Positions 1 to 8,473 of a stretch of DNA of 45,998 bases are shown here, piece after piece; positions within the stretch are counted from its first letter, which is position 1; every line of letters starts with the position of its first letter. The stretch is from Candidatus Pullibacteroides excrementavium (GTDB taxonomy: Bacteria; Bacteroidota; Bacteroidia; Bacteroidales; P3). The notes beneath the pieces are model-generated. The model had not been told where the DNA came from. It ran no database searches and saw only the letters and a list, made by a program, of their open reading frames with translations. The position numbers and the translations under genes were made by a program. The DNA is taken from assembly GCA_017694335.1 (NCBI GenBank), contig JADIMZ010000029.1:1-45998 (forward strand), written 5' to 3'.

Positions 1-84
1 TTGCCAAAGGGCTTTTCAGATGAAAATCCGTACTTGCGGACGCTGGATGCACTGGCGGGCCGGCACTGCAAACGCCCCCGGCGC
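1..84. repeat. 84-bp direct repeat, copy 1
   Basis: Bases 1-84 are identical, base for base, to 194-277, giving a 193-bp period. The window begins inside or at the edge of this copy, so the repeat may extend further left. Frames across it are open only by chance and resemble no protein family I know. It lies beyond the 3' end of the broken nitroreductase gene. Confidence 0.9.
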
Positions 85-92
85 GCAAGGCT

Positions 93-157
93 GGTTTTCT
101 TTCTCTTTTGAAAGGGGCGAAAAGAGAAAGAAAAGGTAGCAAAAGAAAGAGAAAACC
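93..157. repeat. Purine/pyrimidine-rich inverted repeat
   Basis: An 18-base pyrimidine-rich arm (93-110) pairs with a purine-rich arm (140-157) at 16 of 18 positions. The loop of about 29 bases is itself purine-rich. The structure sits between the two 84-bp direct repeats, so the whole forms a repeat-hairpin-repeat unit. It could act as a transcription terminator or be part of a non-coding mobile repeat; the sequence does not decide. Confidence 0.6.
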
Positions 158-193
158 CCTAGAACCAAGCGTTTGCAGGTTTGAGCCAGCAGC

Positions 194-277
194 TTGCCAA
201 AGGGCTTTTCAGATGAAAATCCGTACTTGCGGACGCTGGATGCACTGGCGGGCCGGCACTGCAAACGCCCCCGGCGC
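194..277. repeat. 84-bp direct repeat, copy 2
   Basis: This is the second perfect copy of bases 1-84. Identity stops at 277/278. The stretch from 278 to the end of the nitroreductase reading frame at 342 holds nothing else I can identify. Perfect identity over 84 bp implies recent duplication or ongoing homogenisation. Confidence 0.9.
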
Positions 278-341
278 ATAGCAGGTAAGCGGATTTTCGG
301 TTTGCTGGGAGGATTGTTTCATGGAAAGGACGGCTTAGCTT

Positions 342-968
342 CTACCATTCGTTCCAATGGATTCTTTCCTCCGGATTGATAGCTTTTTGCTTAGGAAGGA
401 AAGCGTCCGGAGCAGGATAACCTGAGGTGAGGAGGCATGTCAGTTCGTAGCCTTGCGGTGCATGGACGATTTTCTTTATCTCTTCGGCTTCGTCCCCCAC
501 AGGGATATGGAAAACAGCACCTAGGCCTTCGGCGGTGGCGGATAGCAATATGTTTTCCAGCGCACACCAGGCGGAAGCGAAGTAATTGAGCGAACTTAGC
601 TCGGCAGGTCTCAGCAAGGGCCATGTCAGTTGGCGGAAAAACGGGAGGATAAGTATTCCGCTTTCCATCAGCATCTTTTGTTGCTTGGGCAAGGCGTCGG
701 CAAACATCGCCATTTTGTCTGGGTCGCCTGATTCGTCTACTTCTGCAACTAAATTCTTGAACTTCGCCATGTTTTTTGCCAAAGGTGCGATGACTTTGGC
801 TATGTTCTCCTATCCTCTGACCACGATGAATTCGAGTTGGCGCAGGTGGTCGTTGGTGGGGGCTTTGAAAGCCGCGCCGATGACTCGCTTCAGGATATCG
901 TCGCTCACTTCCTGTCGGCTGAAATCGCGGTAGGTTCGGCGTTTCTCCAATGTCTCGTAAAAATCCAT
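342..968 (-). pseudogene. Nitroreductase-family protein, interrupted by an in-frame amber codon
   Basis: Read from the ATG at 966-968, the frame opens MDFYETLEKRRTYRDFS, a typical nitroreductase start with the RR(S/T)(Y/I)R motif that binds FMN phosphate. It meets TAG at 810-812 (codon 53), then continues in the same frame without a shift as ENIAKVIAPLAKNMAKF and on to a TAG stop at 342-344. The total is 208 codons, the normal size for a small FMN-dependent nitroreductase. The second part has the expected C-terminal features, including a GLGAVFHIP segment. One C-to-T change (CAG to TAG) explains the break. Internal ATGs at or after codon 63 could allow a truncated product, but it would lack the FMN-binding start. 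UAG ends other genes here, including this one, so reassignment is unlikely. A sequencing error cannot be excluded. Confidence 0.8.
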
Positions 969-997
969 GAATTGAAGAGTGTTTGAAAATGCGTGGG

Positions 998-1005
998 CAA
1001 ATGTA
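998..1005 (-). promoter_or_regulatory. Possible -7 box for the nitroreductase gene
   Basis: On the minus strand the bases read TACATTTG, matching the Bacteroidetes -7 consensus TAnnTTTG, 29 bp before the ATG at 968. No TTTG lies 19-21 bp upstream, so the call rests on one box. Confidence 0.35.
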
Positions 1006-1017
1006 TGTTTTTTTTCC

Positions 1018-1025
1018 TATGTTTG
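1018..1025 (+). promoter_or_regulatory. Possible -7 box for the rsmI-nudix gene
   Basis: TATGTTTG matches TAnnTTTG and would start transcription about 30 bases before the ATG at 1063. A good -33 TTTG at the right spacing is missing. It lies 12 bp from the oppositely oriented box at 998-1005. Confidence 0.4.
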
Positions 1026-1062
1026 CGCGTGTTATTGGCACCTTTGCAATTTAGGAAACCTT

Positions 1063-2187
1063 ATGGCAAAACTGTTTTTGGTACCGACTCCGGTCGGGAA
1101 TCTGGCCGATTTCACCTATCGAGCCGTCGAAGTCTTGAACCAAGTGAATCTGATTCTGGCCGAAGATACCCGGACCAGCAGCAAGCTCTTGCAGCATTAC
1201 GGCATCAAGACCCCTTGCCGCGCCTACCATCAGTTCAACGAGCATAAAGTCTGCGAGCAGATTATCGGGCTTTTGCAGCAAGGCCAGGATCTGGCGGTCA
1301 TCACCGATGCCGGAACGCCGGGAATTTCCGATCCGGGATTCCTTTTGGTGAGGTCCTGCGTGGAGAACGATATCGAAGTGGAATGCCTGCCGGGGGCTAC
1401 GGCTTTCGTGCCGGCTCTGGTGCAATCCGGTTTCCCTTGCGAACGTTTTATCTTTGAAGGCTTCCTGCCGCACCAGAAAGGCCGGAACGCCCGTCTGGAA
1501 CAGTTGAAGTATTACGACAAGACCTTTATCCTGTACGAATCCCCGCACCGCATTGCCAAGACTTTGCAGCAGTTGGCCGAAACCTTGGGCGGCAGCCGGC
1601 GAGCCTGCCTTTGCCGGGAAATTTCCAAGGTGTTTGCCGAAAGCAAGCGGGGAACGCTGTCCGAACTGGCGGCTTTTTATCAGGAGAACGAACCTAAAGG
1701 AGAGATGGTTTTAGTGGTGGAAGGGAGTCCCAATCCGGTGTACGCTTATCCATACCCCCGGCCGGCGGTGACGGTCGATTTTTTGCTGTTTGCCAAGTCT
1801 GGGCATCTGCCACCGCATCTGCTGCTGGTGGAGCGGGGCAGGGAACCGTTTCAAGGCTGTTACGCGTTTCCGGGCGGTTTCGTGGACGAAGACGAGACGC
1901 TGGAGTGGGCCGCCGGCCGGGAGCTGCGCGAGGAAACCGGCATCCGGCTTAAGGACTACGGGCTCACGCCTCTTCCTTTCCGGCCCTATAGTGAACCCGG
2001 GCGGGACCCGCGCGGCCGCACCATCACGATGGTCTATTATGCAGTCTTGGAAACAGAAGAACTGCCCGAAGTCCAAGGTCAGGACGATGCCCGCCGCGCA
2101 GCTTGGTTTCCCCTGGATAGTCTTCCGGCCTTGGCTTTCGACCATGGATCGATAATTCAAGAGTTCCGTCAAACGCTCGGCTTGTAG
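1063..2187 (+). CDS. rsmI: RsmI 16S rRNA 2'-O-methyltransferase fused to a Nudix hydrolase
   Basis: The 374-residue product has two domains in one uninterrupted frame. Residues 1 to about 222 are RsmI, which methylates the ribose of C1402 in 16S rRNA using S-adenosylmethionine. Visible RsmI motifs are LFLVPTPVGNLAD at the start, AEDTR (33-37), TDAGTPGISDPG (81-92), LPGATAF (109-115) and LYESPHR (157-163). Residues about 228-374 are a Nudix hydrolase with a complete Nudix box (272-294): G, five residues, E, seven residues, REL, R, EE, T, GI. The box is preceded by AFPGG. The domains meet at EGSPNPVYAYPYPRPAVTV with no internal stop. RsmI usually ends near residue 220-235, so this is an added domain and not a replacement. 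I chose the ATG at 1063 because RsmI homology begins there; the frame is open upstream without homology. The Nudix substrate is not identifiable. Confidence 0.93.
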   Translation: MAKLFLVPTPVGNLADFTYRAVEVLNQVNLILAEDTRTSSKLLQHYGIKTPCRAYHQFNEHKVCEQIIGLLQQGQDLAVITDAGTPGISDPGFLLVRSCVENDIEVECLPGATAFVPALVQSGFPCERFIFEGFLPHQKGRNARLEQLKYYDKTFILYESPHRIAKTLQQLAETLGGSRRACLCREISKVFAESKRGTLSELAAFYQENEPKGEMVLVVEGSPNPVYAYPYPRPAVTVDFLLFAKSGHLPPHLLLVERGREPFQGCYAFPGGFVDEDETLEWAAGRELREETGIRLKDYGLTPLPFRPYSEPGRDPRGRTITMVYYAVLETEELPEVQGQDDARRAAWFPLDSLPALAFDHGSIIQEFRQTLGL

Positions 2188-2384
2188 ATAATGCCCCTTT
2201 TCAGAGAAAGGAACCCGGAACCTTCCGTTTCGGGAAGTGTCTCCGCCGTTCGGATTCGCGAGCCTTGACGAAGCAACTTGCAACCTCCGTTTCGGGAATT
2301 ACGCGATACGGTTTGGCAGCTTCGGTTCCGGCATCGCATTCCCTGGTCTTGGCTTCATGCGCAAGGCATCCGGTGCAGCGGCCT
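2188..2384. other. Convergent intergenic region
   Basis: This 197-bp gap lies between the rsmI-nudix gene and the TlpA-like gene, which end towards each other. It holds two copies of the 12-mer CCGTTTCGGGAA (2225-2236 and 2287-2298), each next to short complementary bases. I see no convincing terminator and no gene. Confidence 0.4.
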
Positions 2385-3884
2385 TTAGAAATATTTTTTG
2401 TTCCAGTCCTTGATGAAGTCCTCCAGGTATTCCGGCTCGATCATCTTGGTGACGATGCGTTTTTTGCTGTCCAGGACATAAATGGTCGGCGTGGTGGCCA
2501 CATCCCATTTGTCGTCATAGTCCAGATTGGCTTTCTTTCCGCACAGGTTGGTCCAATCCAGCATATTATGCTTGCGGATGTAATGCTTCCATTCCTCTAC
2601 TTCGTGGTCTTTGCATATCGCGATTACGTCAAAATCCCATTCCTTGCCGTGCTTTTCGTACAAATCGTGCCATTTGGGCATTGAGTGCTGGCAGTGGACA
2701 CAGCTCAGCGACCAGAAAATCACCACGGTATATCTTCGGTTGGAAGAGAATACCGATACCCAGTTCTCGTGCGGACTGTCAACCGTCGTGTCCGGGCAGG
2801 AGAATTCCAGAGGCCGGTTTCCGATCAAAAGCGGCTCCACCCGTTCGATACGTTTGCGGAAGTTCTCCACCAGGCTTGGCGATGCCCACCAGGCTTCTCC
2901 TCCGAGATAGTATTTTTTTGCCAGATAGACCCAGATGGCATCCTGGCCGATGATTTGCGAGCGTTGGTAGTGTTCCACCGGATGGGCAATCAATGCCTTG
3001 AAAACCTCTTTGTTGCAGCGGGCTTTTTCAATCAGGCGCTCCCAGGCGAATTTTATCGTATCCGGGCTTTGCATGTGCAGCACCTTGTCTTGGAACGAGC
3101 TGACCCTTTGGTACAGCATCGGGGAGAAAAGCAGGCGTTCGTCGCAAAGGTCGAAATGGTCGAAGTAGTGGTTCTTGTAGTATTCGTATTGCCAGTGGGC
3201 TTTGAGCGAATCCGGTACGGAAGCAGGCGCATCCGGCACGGAGACAGGTTGCTGCGATTGGAAAATCACGGCCATCATATTGTCGGGATGCCTTTCCATG
3301 AAGTTCCTTTTCGCTTCGTCCACCTGTTGGTAATAATAGGAAATCTCGTCGCGAAGCCGGGCCGTTTCCGCTTCATTCTTTGTCTGTTGAGCCGATTTGT
3401 ACAAGGATTGCAGGCTGTCCAGTACGGGGAAATAGACTTCGCTGGTCCTGATGAACTCCTGATAGGCTTCGTTTTCCGGGGAATTGGTGAAATGTATTCC
3501 GGACGACAATTCCGGGTAGGATGCCTCGATGCCGAAATGCTGGTTATGGTCGAGAATGAAATCCACATAATGGTCGTCGGCGGTAATCAGGATGTACATG
3601 CCCCTGTTCAGCGCCTTGTCTCCTTGGAAAACATAGAGATCCCGGCTTTCGTCATAGACAGCGGAATCCTCGATATAACGTCCCGACCAATAATAGCGTC
3701 CCAACCGGAGGGAGTGCTGCATTGAGTCCGGATAATTGCGGAGCTTGACCCGGATTTCGTACCCCTCATCCGTTTTGCCGGCTTGCTCGGACGGCATGGG
3801 CATCGGTGGGGTTTGTGCCATGCCGGAAGCGCCAAAGGCCATAAAGGGTAGAATGCCTATTAAAAGATGAATCAACGTTTTCAT
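2385..3884 (-). CDS. Exported TlpA-like thiol-disulfide oxidoreductase
   Basis: The 499-residue protein has a signal peptide (residues 1-23), and Gln24 follows the likely cut after GMA. The C-terminal third is a thioredoxin fold of the TlpA/ResA type with a redox CVHC pair at residues 395-398 and a TTP cis-proline segment near 464-467. The N-terminal region resembles the mixed regions found in Bacteroidetes DUF4369/DUF5106 thioredoxin-like proteins; this is recognition by eye. It should act in the periplasm, reducing or exchanging disulfides, with substrate unknown. It is the last gene of the minus-strand cluster, and its ATG (3882-3884) directly abuts the stop codon of the LOG gene, so translation is probably coupled. 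Confidence 0.85.
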   Translation of the reverse strand: MKTLIHLLIGILPFMAFGASGMAQTPPMPMPSEQAGKTDEGYEIRVKLRNYPDSMQHSLRLGRYYWSGRYIEDSAVYDESRDLYVFQGDKALNRGMYILITADDHYVDFILDHNQHFGIEASYPELSSGIHFTNSPENEAYQEFIRTSEVYFPVLDSLQSLYKSAQQTKNEAETARLRDEISYYYQQVDEAKRNFMERHPDNMMAVIFQSQQPVSVPDAPASVPDSLKAHWQYEYYKNHYFDHFDLCDERLLFSPMLYQRVSSFQDKVLHMQSPDTIKFAWERLIEKARCNKEVFKALIAHPVEHYQRSQIIGQDAIWVYLAKKYYLGGEAWWASPSLVENFRKRIERVEPLLIGNRPLEFSCPDTTVDSPHENWVSVFSSNRRYTVVIFWSLSCVHCQHSMPKWHDLYEKHGKEWDFDVIAICKDHEVEEWKHYIRKHNMLDWTNLCGKKANLDYDDKWDVATTPTIYVLDSKKRIVTKMIEPEYLEDFIKDWNKKYF

Positions 3885-4451
3885 TTACAGTAGTTTTGGG
3901 TGTTGTTGCGAATATTCGCTGATGGCTTGCGCCATGGATGCCAGGTTGTCTGCCACCGAGAGCAAGGCTCTGTTGCTGCTCTTCAGGAAACCGCATTCTT
4001 GCATTTGATCCAACTGAGCAAGTAGCGGATTGTAGAATCCATTGATATTGAGTAGAAAAACAGGCTTTTCGATTTGTTTGAGCTGGCATAGGGCCAAGGT
4101 CTCGAACAGTTCGTCCATCGTTCCGTAAGAACCCGGCAGGACGACAAATACATGCGCTTCTTTGACAAGGAGCTTCTTCCTTTCGGCCATGTCGTCGACC
4201 AAGGTGATTCCCGACAGGTTCTTGTGCACCACTTCGAAACTGTAATGCTCAAAGAAACGAGGTATGATTCCATGTACGTAAGCTCCGGACTGCAAGGCGG
4301 CATCGGCCAATACGCCCATCGTGCCGCAACAGGCGCCTCCGTAAACCAGGCTGTGGCCGTTTTGGCCGATCCATTGCCCTAAGTCCCGGGCTGCTTGGAC
4401 GAAGACCTCGTTGTTGCCCATCGAGGAGGCGCAATAAACACAGATTCTCAT
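3885..4451 (-). CDS. LOG-family nucleotide 5'-monophosphate phosphoribohydrolase
   Basis: The 188-residue protein belongs to the LOG (Rossmann) family. Proteins of this family cleave the N-glycosidic bond of nucleoside 5'-monophosphates, classically cytokinin ribosides. Seen in sequence: MRICVYCASS at the start, YGGACCGTMG (37-46), the M..RK segment (88-92) and the signature PGSYGTMDE (106-114), which replaces the usual PGGxGTxxE. The ATG at 4449-4451 is chosen because family similarity begins there; an in-frame extension to 4550 has no homology. Many bacterial LOG proteins make no plant hormone, so the physiological substrate is open. It shares an operon with the TlpA-like gene. Confidence 0.88.
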   Translation of the reverse strand: MRICVYCASSMGNNEVFVQAARDLGQWIGQNGHSLVYGGACCGTMGVLADAALQSGAYVHGIIPRFFEHYSFEVVHKNLSGITLVDDMAERKKLLVKEAHVFVVLPGSYGTMDELFETLALCQLKQIEKPVFLLNINGFYNPLLAQLDQMQECGFLKSSNRALLSVADNLASMAQAISEYSQQHPKLL

Positions 4452-4501
4452 ATTCTTTCTTTTTAGGCTTCCTACCGCAGATTGCCGGCTAAAACGCCTC
4501 G

Positions 4502-5740
4502 TCACTTGGCAATCCAGTATTCCGGGTTCTGCTTGGCCGTGCTCTTCCACACCTGGAACTGCAATTCCGACTTGCCTTCCTCGGCATCGTAATAGACCCG
4601 GCCGATCTTTTCCTTGGTGTCCACTTTGTCGCCTTCCTTCACATAGACTTGATCCAGATTGGCATAGACCGTCACGTATGCCCCGTGGCGGATCATGACG
4701 AATTTCAAGCCATAGACCGAGCCTACGTTGCAGACCTCGCCTGAGAAGACGGCCCGGACGGGAGCGTTCTTGTCGGTCAGGATGTCGATGCCGTTGTTGG
4801 TCACCGTCACGCTGCTGATGACCGGGTGCGGATGCGTCCCGAACTTGCCCGAAATCACGCCTCTTTCCAATGGCCAGGGCAGTTTCCCCTTGTTGCTCTC
4901 GAAATTCGAGGAGAGCGTCTTTTCTTCCGGGGTCAGGGCGTAGGTGTTCCCGCTGCTGGATTCTCCTTTCTTGCGAGCCTCTTCTTGCGAACGTCTGATT
5001 TCCTCTTCGATGATTTTCTGGATCTGCGCATTGAGCTGGTTGACTTTTTTTTGCTGCTCTTTCATCTGTTTGCGCAGCTTGTTTTCCTTGGATTTGAGCT
5101 GGGAAACGAGCCGGTTCTTGTTTTGTTTCTCTTTTTCAAGTTTCTGCTTGGCCGTCTGTTGCTCGCGGACAAGCTCTTTCTTCGATTCTCTTTCTTCTTC
5201 CAATTTTTCCTTGCTGTCGCGCAATACCACTTGTTTCTCCTTGATCAAGGCCACCTGCTTTTTCAAGTAGTCATTGTATTGGCCCATGTAACGCAGCCTC
5301 CTCCATGCCTGGTTGAAGTCCTGGGAAGCGAAAATGAACATCAGCAAGGAATATTGGTTGCGATGCCGTTGCGACGATACGATCATCTCGGCGTATTCCT
5401 CTTTGAGCGTCTCGATATCGTTGCTCAGGCGTGTGATTTTGGAACTCAGGTTGTTGATTTCCCGGTTAGTCAGGTTCACTTCCTTGTTCAATCCGCTGAT
5501 GAGCTCTTCCCGTTTGCTGATATTGCTGTTGACCAATTGCAATTCGGCCACCGTGTTTTTGCGGCGGTTGCGGGTCTGGTCCAATTGTTTCTCGGTTTGG
5601 GCTATTTCGTTTTCCAGTTTCTTCTTGTTGGCTTCCAGGGTCTTCCGATCCTGGCCGTAGGCGATGCCGGAAAGCAGCAGGAAAGCAGTGAATGCTGCAA
5701 CCTGTATGACGGGAATCAAATATTTGCGTAAAAGATGCAT
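4502..5740 (-). CDS. EnvC-like coiled-coil protein with a degenerate LytM (M23) domain
   Basis: This is a 412-residue exported protein whose signal peptide ends at AYG, followed by Gln30. Residues about 30-270 are a long charged coiled coil rich in Lys, Glu and Gln. The LytM/M23 domain spans about 287-412. The zinc site is lost: the H-x3-D motif reads N315-N-G-I-D319, the YAH motif reads Y-A-N361, and HLHF reads E392-L-Q-F. The protein should therefore not cut peptidoglycan itself. By analogy with E. coli EnvC it may activate a cell-wall amidase. The order TPR, DUF4292, EnvC-like is one I recall from other Bacteroidales. It lies 12 bp after the DUF4292 gene. Confidence 0.9.
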   Translation of the reverse strand: MHLLRKYLIPVIQVAAFTAFLLLSGIAYGQDRKTLEANKKKLENEIAQTEKQLDQTRNRRKNTVAELQLVNSNISKREELISGLNKEVNLTNREINNLSSKITRLSNDIETLKEEYAEMIVSSQRHRNQYSLLMFIFASQDFNQAWRRLRYMGQYNDYLKKQVALIKEKQVVLRDSKEKLEEERESKKELVREQQTAKQKLEKEKQNKNRLVSQLKSKENKLRKQMKEQQKKVNQLNAQIQKIIEEEIRRSQEEARKKGESSSGNTYALTPEEKTLSSNFESNKGKLPWPLERGVISGKFGTHPHPVISSVTVTNNGIDILTDKNAPVRAVFSGEVCNVGSVYGLKFVMIRHGAYVTVYANLDQVYVKEGDKVDTKEKIGRVYYDAEEGKSELQFQVWKSTAKQNPEYWIAK

Positions 5741-5752
5741 TGTCGAATTCTT

Positions 5753-6649
5753 TTAGCGTATGGCTGGATGTACGAAGTCGTTTTCGACTTTCTGCATGCT
5801 TTTTATCAGTCCGTGGTTGTTCATTACCGGAACGGAAGCCGGAATCTGGAACGGGAATGCCAAAGGAATGTCCCATTGCGGGTCCGTATAAGTGATTTCC
5901 ACATGTATCAGCTCCTTCCTGTCTTGTGCCAAGCGTATATCCATTGTTTTCCTGTCCGGGTACTGGAAGGAGGCCTGCATTTCCGAGTTCCCGTCTTTCA
6001 AGGCCACATCGAGCCGGGTAGTTCGAAAATCTTGAGGGTCGATGAGGACTGTCCAGGAAAGGCTGTCCTCCGAGATGCCGCGTATTTCCCATAGCTTTTT
6101 CTTGTTTCGCGAAAGTTCAAGCGGATTGTTGAAAAGCAGCGTATCGGTCTTTTGCAGCAGCATGTTTTGGCATAATCGGAAAATGAGCGGCATGACAGGC
6201 TCGATTAGGCTGTCCTCGCTGTCCGTATAGACTGCGGCCATGTTCCCGGCTTTGCTGTACATGAGCAGGCTATCGGGCGTGAGCTTCAGGCGGGTCAGTT
6301 CCATTCCCATTTTATGGATGACGGCCCATACGATGGAATCGTCCGCAATCCTGATTTGGCCTCCCATTCCGATTCGGAGCCCGCCCAGTTTGAGCTTTGC
6401 GTTCAGGTTCGATGCGAAAGTCTGGAACTGCGCATTGTGCTGCATGGACTGTTCCAAAATGAATCTGGCCGAATCTTGCGCGGTGGCCGGTATCTCGGTA
6501 GCCAGGTCGAAACTTTGTTCCATCCAGCCTTTGTCGGTCCTGTCCGACTGGCAGGATACGGCTCCGAGCAAGGCGATGCACAATCCCAGCCCTTTGAGGA
6601 CTTTGCGCTTGCTGCCATTTTTCCTGGCAATGGATTCTATTCTTTCCAT
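5753..6649 (-). CDS. DUF4292 lipoprotein
   Basis: The 298-residue protein has a lipoprotein signal: basic start, hydrophobic stretch and lipobox GAVSC, with Cys33 as the lipidated residue. The remainder fits the Bacteroidetes-specific DUF4292 family, whose function is not established. The ATG at 6647-6649 places the lipoprotein signal in the usual position and overlaps the TPR gene by 13 bp. An upstream in-frame ATG (6709) would add 20 residues inside the TPR gene. It sits between the TPR protein and the EnvC-like protein. An outer-membrane or cell-wall role is inferred from context only. Confidence 0.85.
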   Translation of the reverse strand: MERIESIARKNGSKRKVLKGLGLCIALLGAVSCQSDRTDKGWMEQSFDLATEIPATAQDSARFILEQSMQHNAQFQTFASNLNAKLKLGGLRIGMGGQIRIADDSIVWAVIHKMGMELTRLKLTPDSLLMYSKAGNMAAVYTDSEDSLIEPVMPLIFRLCQNMLLQKTDTLLFNNPLELSRNKKKLWEIRGISEDSLSWTVLIDPQDFRTTRLDVALKDGNSEMQASFQYPDRKTMDIRLAQDRKELIHVEITYTDPQWDIPLAFPFQIPASVPVMNNHGLIKSMQKVENDFVHPAIR

Positions 6650-8430
6650 GATGGTGTTCCTTTTTTGATTTTTTGTTGGAGGGAAGGGTTGTCTGGATCT
6701 TTTTGACATGCTTTTTCCCAGAATACGGTTGCCTCCTTTTCCTTTCCGAGCTGGTAGAGGATATCTCCGTAATGTTCCAGGATAACGGCATCCTTGCCTC
6801 CATCGTATTTATGCGCGGCTTTGATGTATTCGAGCGCCTTCCCGTACTCGCCTTTTTTATAGAGGACCCAAGCGTAAGTGTCTAGGAATGTGGTGTTCTT
6901 GGGGTCGTTTTTGCAAAGCTGGGAGGCCATGTCCTCGGCAAAAGGAAGTTCCTTTCCGCTTAAAGCCAGGTAGTAGGCATAATTATTGCGGACATAAGGG
7001 TCGTTCGGGTCCAAGTGGAAAAGGGCTTGGTAGGCGGCCAGGCTTTCTTGGGGACGGCCCAGTTCGAAGTACGCATCGCCCAGTATCTGCAATAGGATTT
7101 TTTCCACGAAAGCATTGTGCGCTCGGTTCCGTTGACGGCCGATGGAAGCGTAATGGACTGCTTTTTCCTGATTGTTCTCCAGGAAAGAGGCTATGGCTAG
7201 ATACATGTAGGGGAAGGTCTGCTCCGGGAAACGCTCGGCGGCTTGAACCCCGGCATCCATCATCAGCGCGGTATCGCTGGCTTGGTTTGCCGCAAGCAGC
7301 AGCAGTTCCCAGCTTCCTGGCATGTTCGAGTCCAGTTCGATAGATCGTTGCAGCATCGGGATCGCCTTTTGCGGTTTGTCGAGCATGATTTGGAAACGGG
7401 CATAATCGAAGTATCCTTCGCCTTCGTTGGGATGGGTTTCCGTGAGCAGGCGGAACAAGGCTTCGGTTTGCTCGATGACATTCCCTTCCGGCTTGAGCTC
7501 GTCTTTCCCTGTATAGTAAGCACGGAGCAGGTTCTGTTTGGTCTTGAAGTCCAGCAGGGGGTTCCCGATGGCTTTTTCTAAGGCCAGGAAGGCTTGTTTG
7601 AAATTGCCGGTATTGCGGTAATAGTCCACCAGCGAGACATGCACGTACGGATCATCCGGTTTGATTTCAAGGACTTTCTTCAGATATCCGTAGGCTTGCT
7701 TGTAGTCTTTTTCTTTCATGCACATCTGGGCCAGCATCTCCAGGTATTTGGGTTCGCCCGGGATGGCGGTGCTGATTTCTTCTATTTCCTTGCGTGCGGA
7801 CTTCTCGTCCCCGAGGCCGAGATAAAGCTTGTATTTCTGCATGCTCCAGGCATCCGTATGGCCAAGACGTTCCTGCAGATTGTCGTAGACGGCAATGGCG
7901 GAGCGCAAATCCCCGGTCAGGACATGCATGTTGGCTTGCTCGTAAGCGTAGTCTAACTGGTCGGGGCGCAATTCATAGAGCTTGGCGAATAAACGTGCTG
8001 CTTGGCTGAATTCCCGGTTTGTCTTGTATAGCTGTGCCAGGAGAAGCTGGAACCATTCGTTCCGGGCATCCAGCCGGCAGGCTGTTTCTGCGTAGACCTG
8101 GGCTTCGCTGAAGTTTTTCCTTTCGGCGAGGATATTGGCTATTTGGAAAGCCGCCGTTGCGTTTTCGGGATCTTTTTCAAGCAGGCGCAGATAGGCGTCT
8201 TCCGCTTCTTTCTCCTTTCCCGTCAGATAAAGCGAGGTCGCCGATAGGAAAAGGGAATCGTGCGTCCGATCCCGTTCATTGTACAGGCTGGGAATGGTGC
8301 TGGCACGGAGGCGGTTGCTTGTCGAGTCGGACAGGCATTCCCCCTTGCCTGGGAGGACAGAACCTCCCAGAAGGGTGAGTATCAGGCTGGATTGCCATAT
8401 CCATTTTCGGCAAAAAGAAAATCTTGGCAT
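6637..8430 (-). CDS. Exported tetratricopeptide-repeat protein
   Basis: The 597-residue protein has a hydrophobic signal segment (about residues 10-30) followed by TPR helices for almost its whole length. Examples are the A..Y..LL..DPEN pattern near residue 80 and similar units ending in KPDDP, DPNDP, DPKNT and DPDNP. TPR arrays hold protein partners; no enzymatic domain is visible. Its 3' end overlaps the start of the DUF4292 gene, pointing to a single transcript and probably a joint envelope function. Confidence 0.9.
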   Translation of the reverse strand: MPRFSFCRKWIWQSSLILTLLGGSVLPGKGECLSDSTSNRLRASTIPSLYNERDRTHDSLFLSATSLYLTGKEKEAEDAYLRLLEKDPENATAAFQIANILAERKNFSEAQVYAETACRLDARNEWFQLLLAQLYKTNREFSQAARLFAKLYELRPDQLDYAYEQANMHVLTGDLRSAIAVYDNLQERLGHTDAWSMQKYKLYLGLGDEKSARKEIEEISTAIPGEPKYLEMLAQMCMKEKDYKQAYGYLKKVLEIKPDDPYVHVSLVDYYRNTGNFKQAFLALEKAIGNPLLDFKTKQNLLRAYYTGKDELKPEGNVIEQTEALFRLLTETHPNEGEGYFDYARFQIMLDKPQKAIPMLQRSIELDSNMPGSWELLLLAANQASDTALMMDAGVQAAERFPEQTFPYMYLAIASFLENNQEKAVHYASIGRQRNRAHNAFVEKILLQILGDAYFELGRPQESLAAYQALFHLDPNDPYVRNNYAYYLALSGKELPFAEDMASQLCKNDPKNTTFLDTYAWVLYKKGEYGKALEYIKAAHKYDGGKDAVILEHYGDILYQLGKEKEATVFWEKACQKDPDNPSLQQKIKKGTPSWKE

Positions 8431-8473
8431 GAGGTTCTTTTTTTTGAAGTCGGGCCGGTTGGGCGCCTGCTCC

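Noticed and set aside
1-277. CRISPR-like or tandem gene fragment
   Set aside because: There are only two copies with a 109-bp insert that forms a hairpin; no short regular repeat-spacer pattern and no protein match.
810-812. Amber codon as programmed readthrough or pyrrolysine
   Set aside because: Nitroreductases do not use pyrrolysine, UAG ends several genes here, including this one, and no pyrrolysine genes or special context are visible.
391-1041. A 216-residue minus-strand frame overlapping the nitroreductase pseudogene
   Set aside because: It is the neighbouring frame of the pseudogene and is rich in Arg, Pro and His with no homology. The interrupted frame carries the family motifs.
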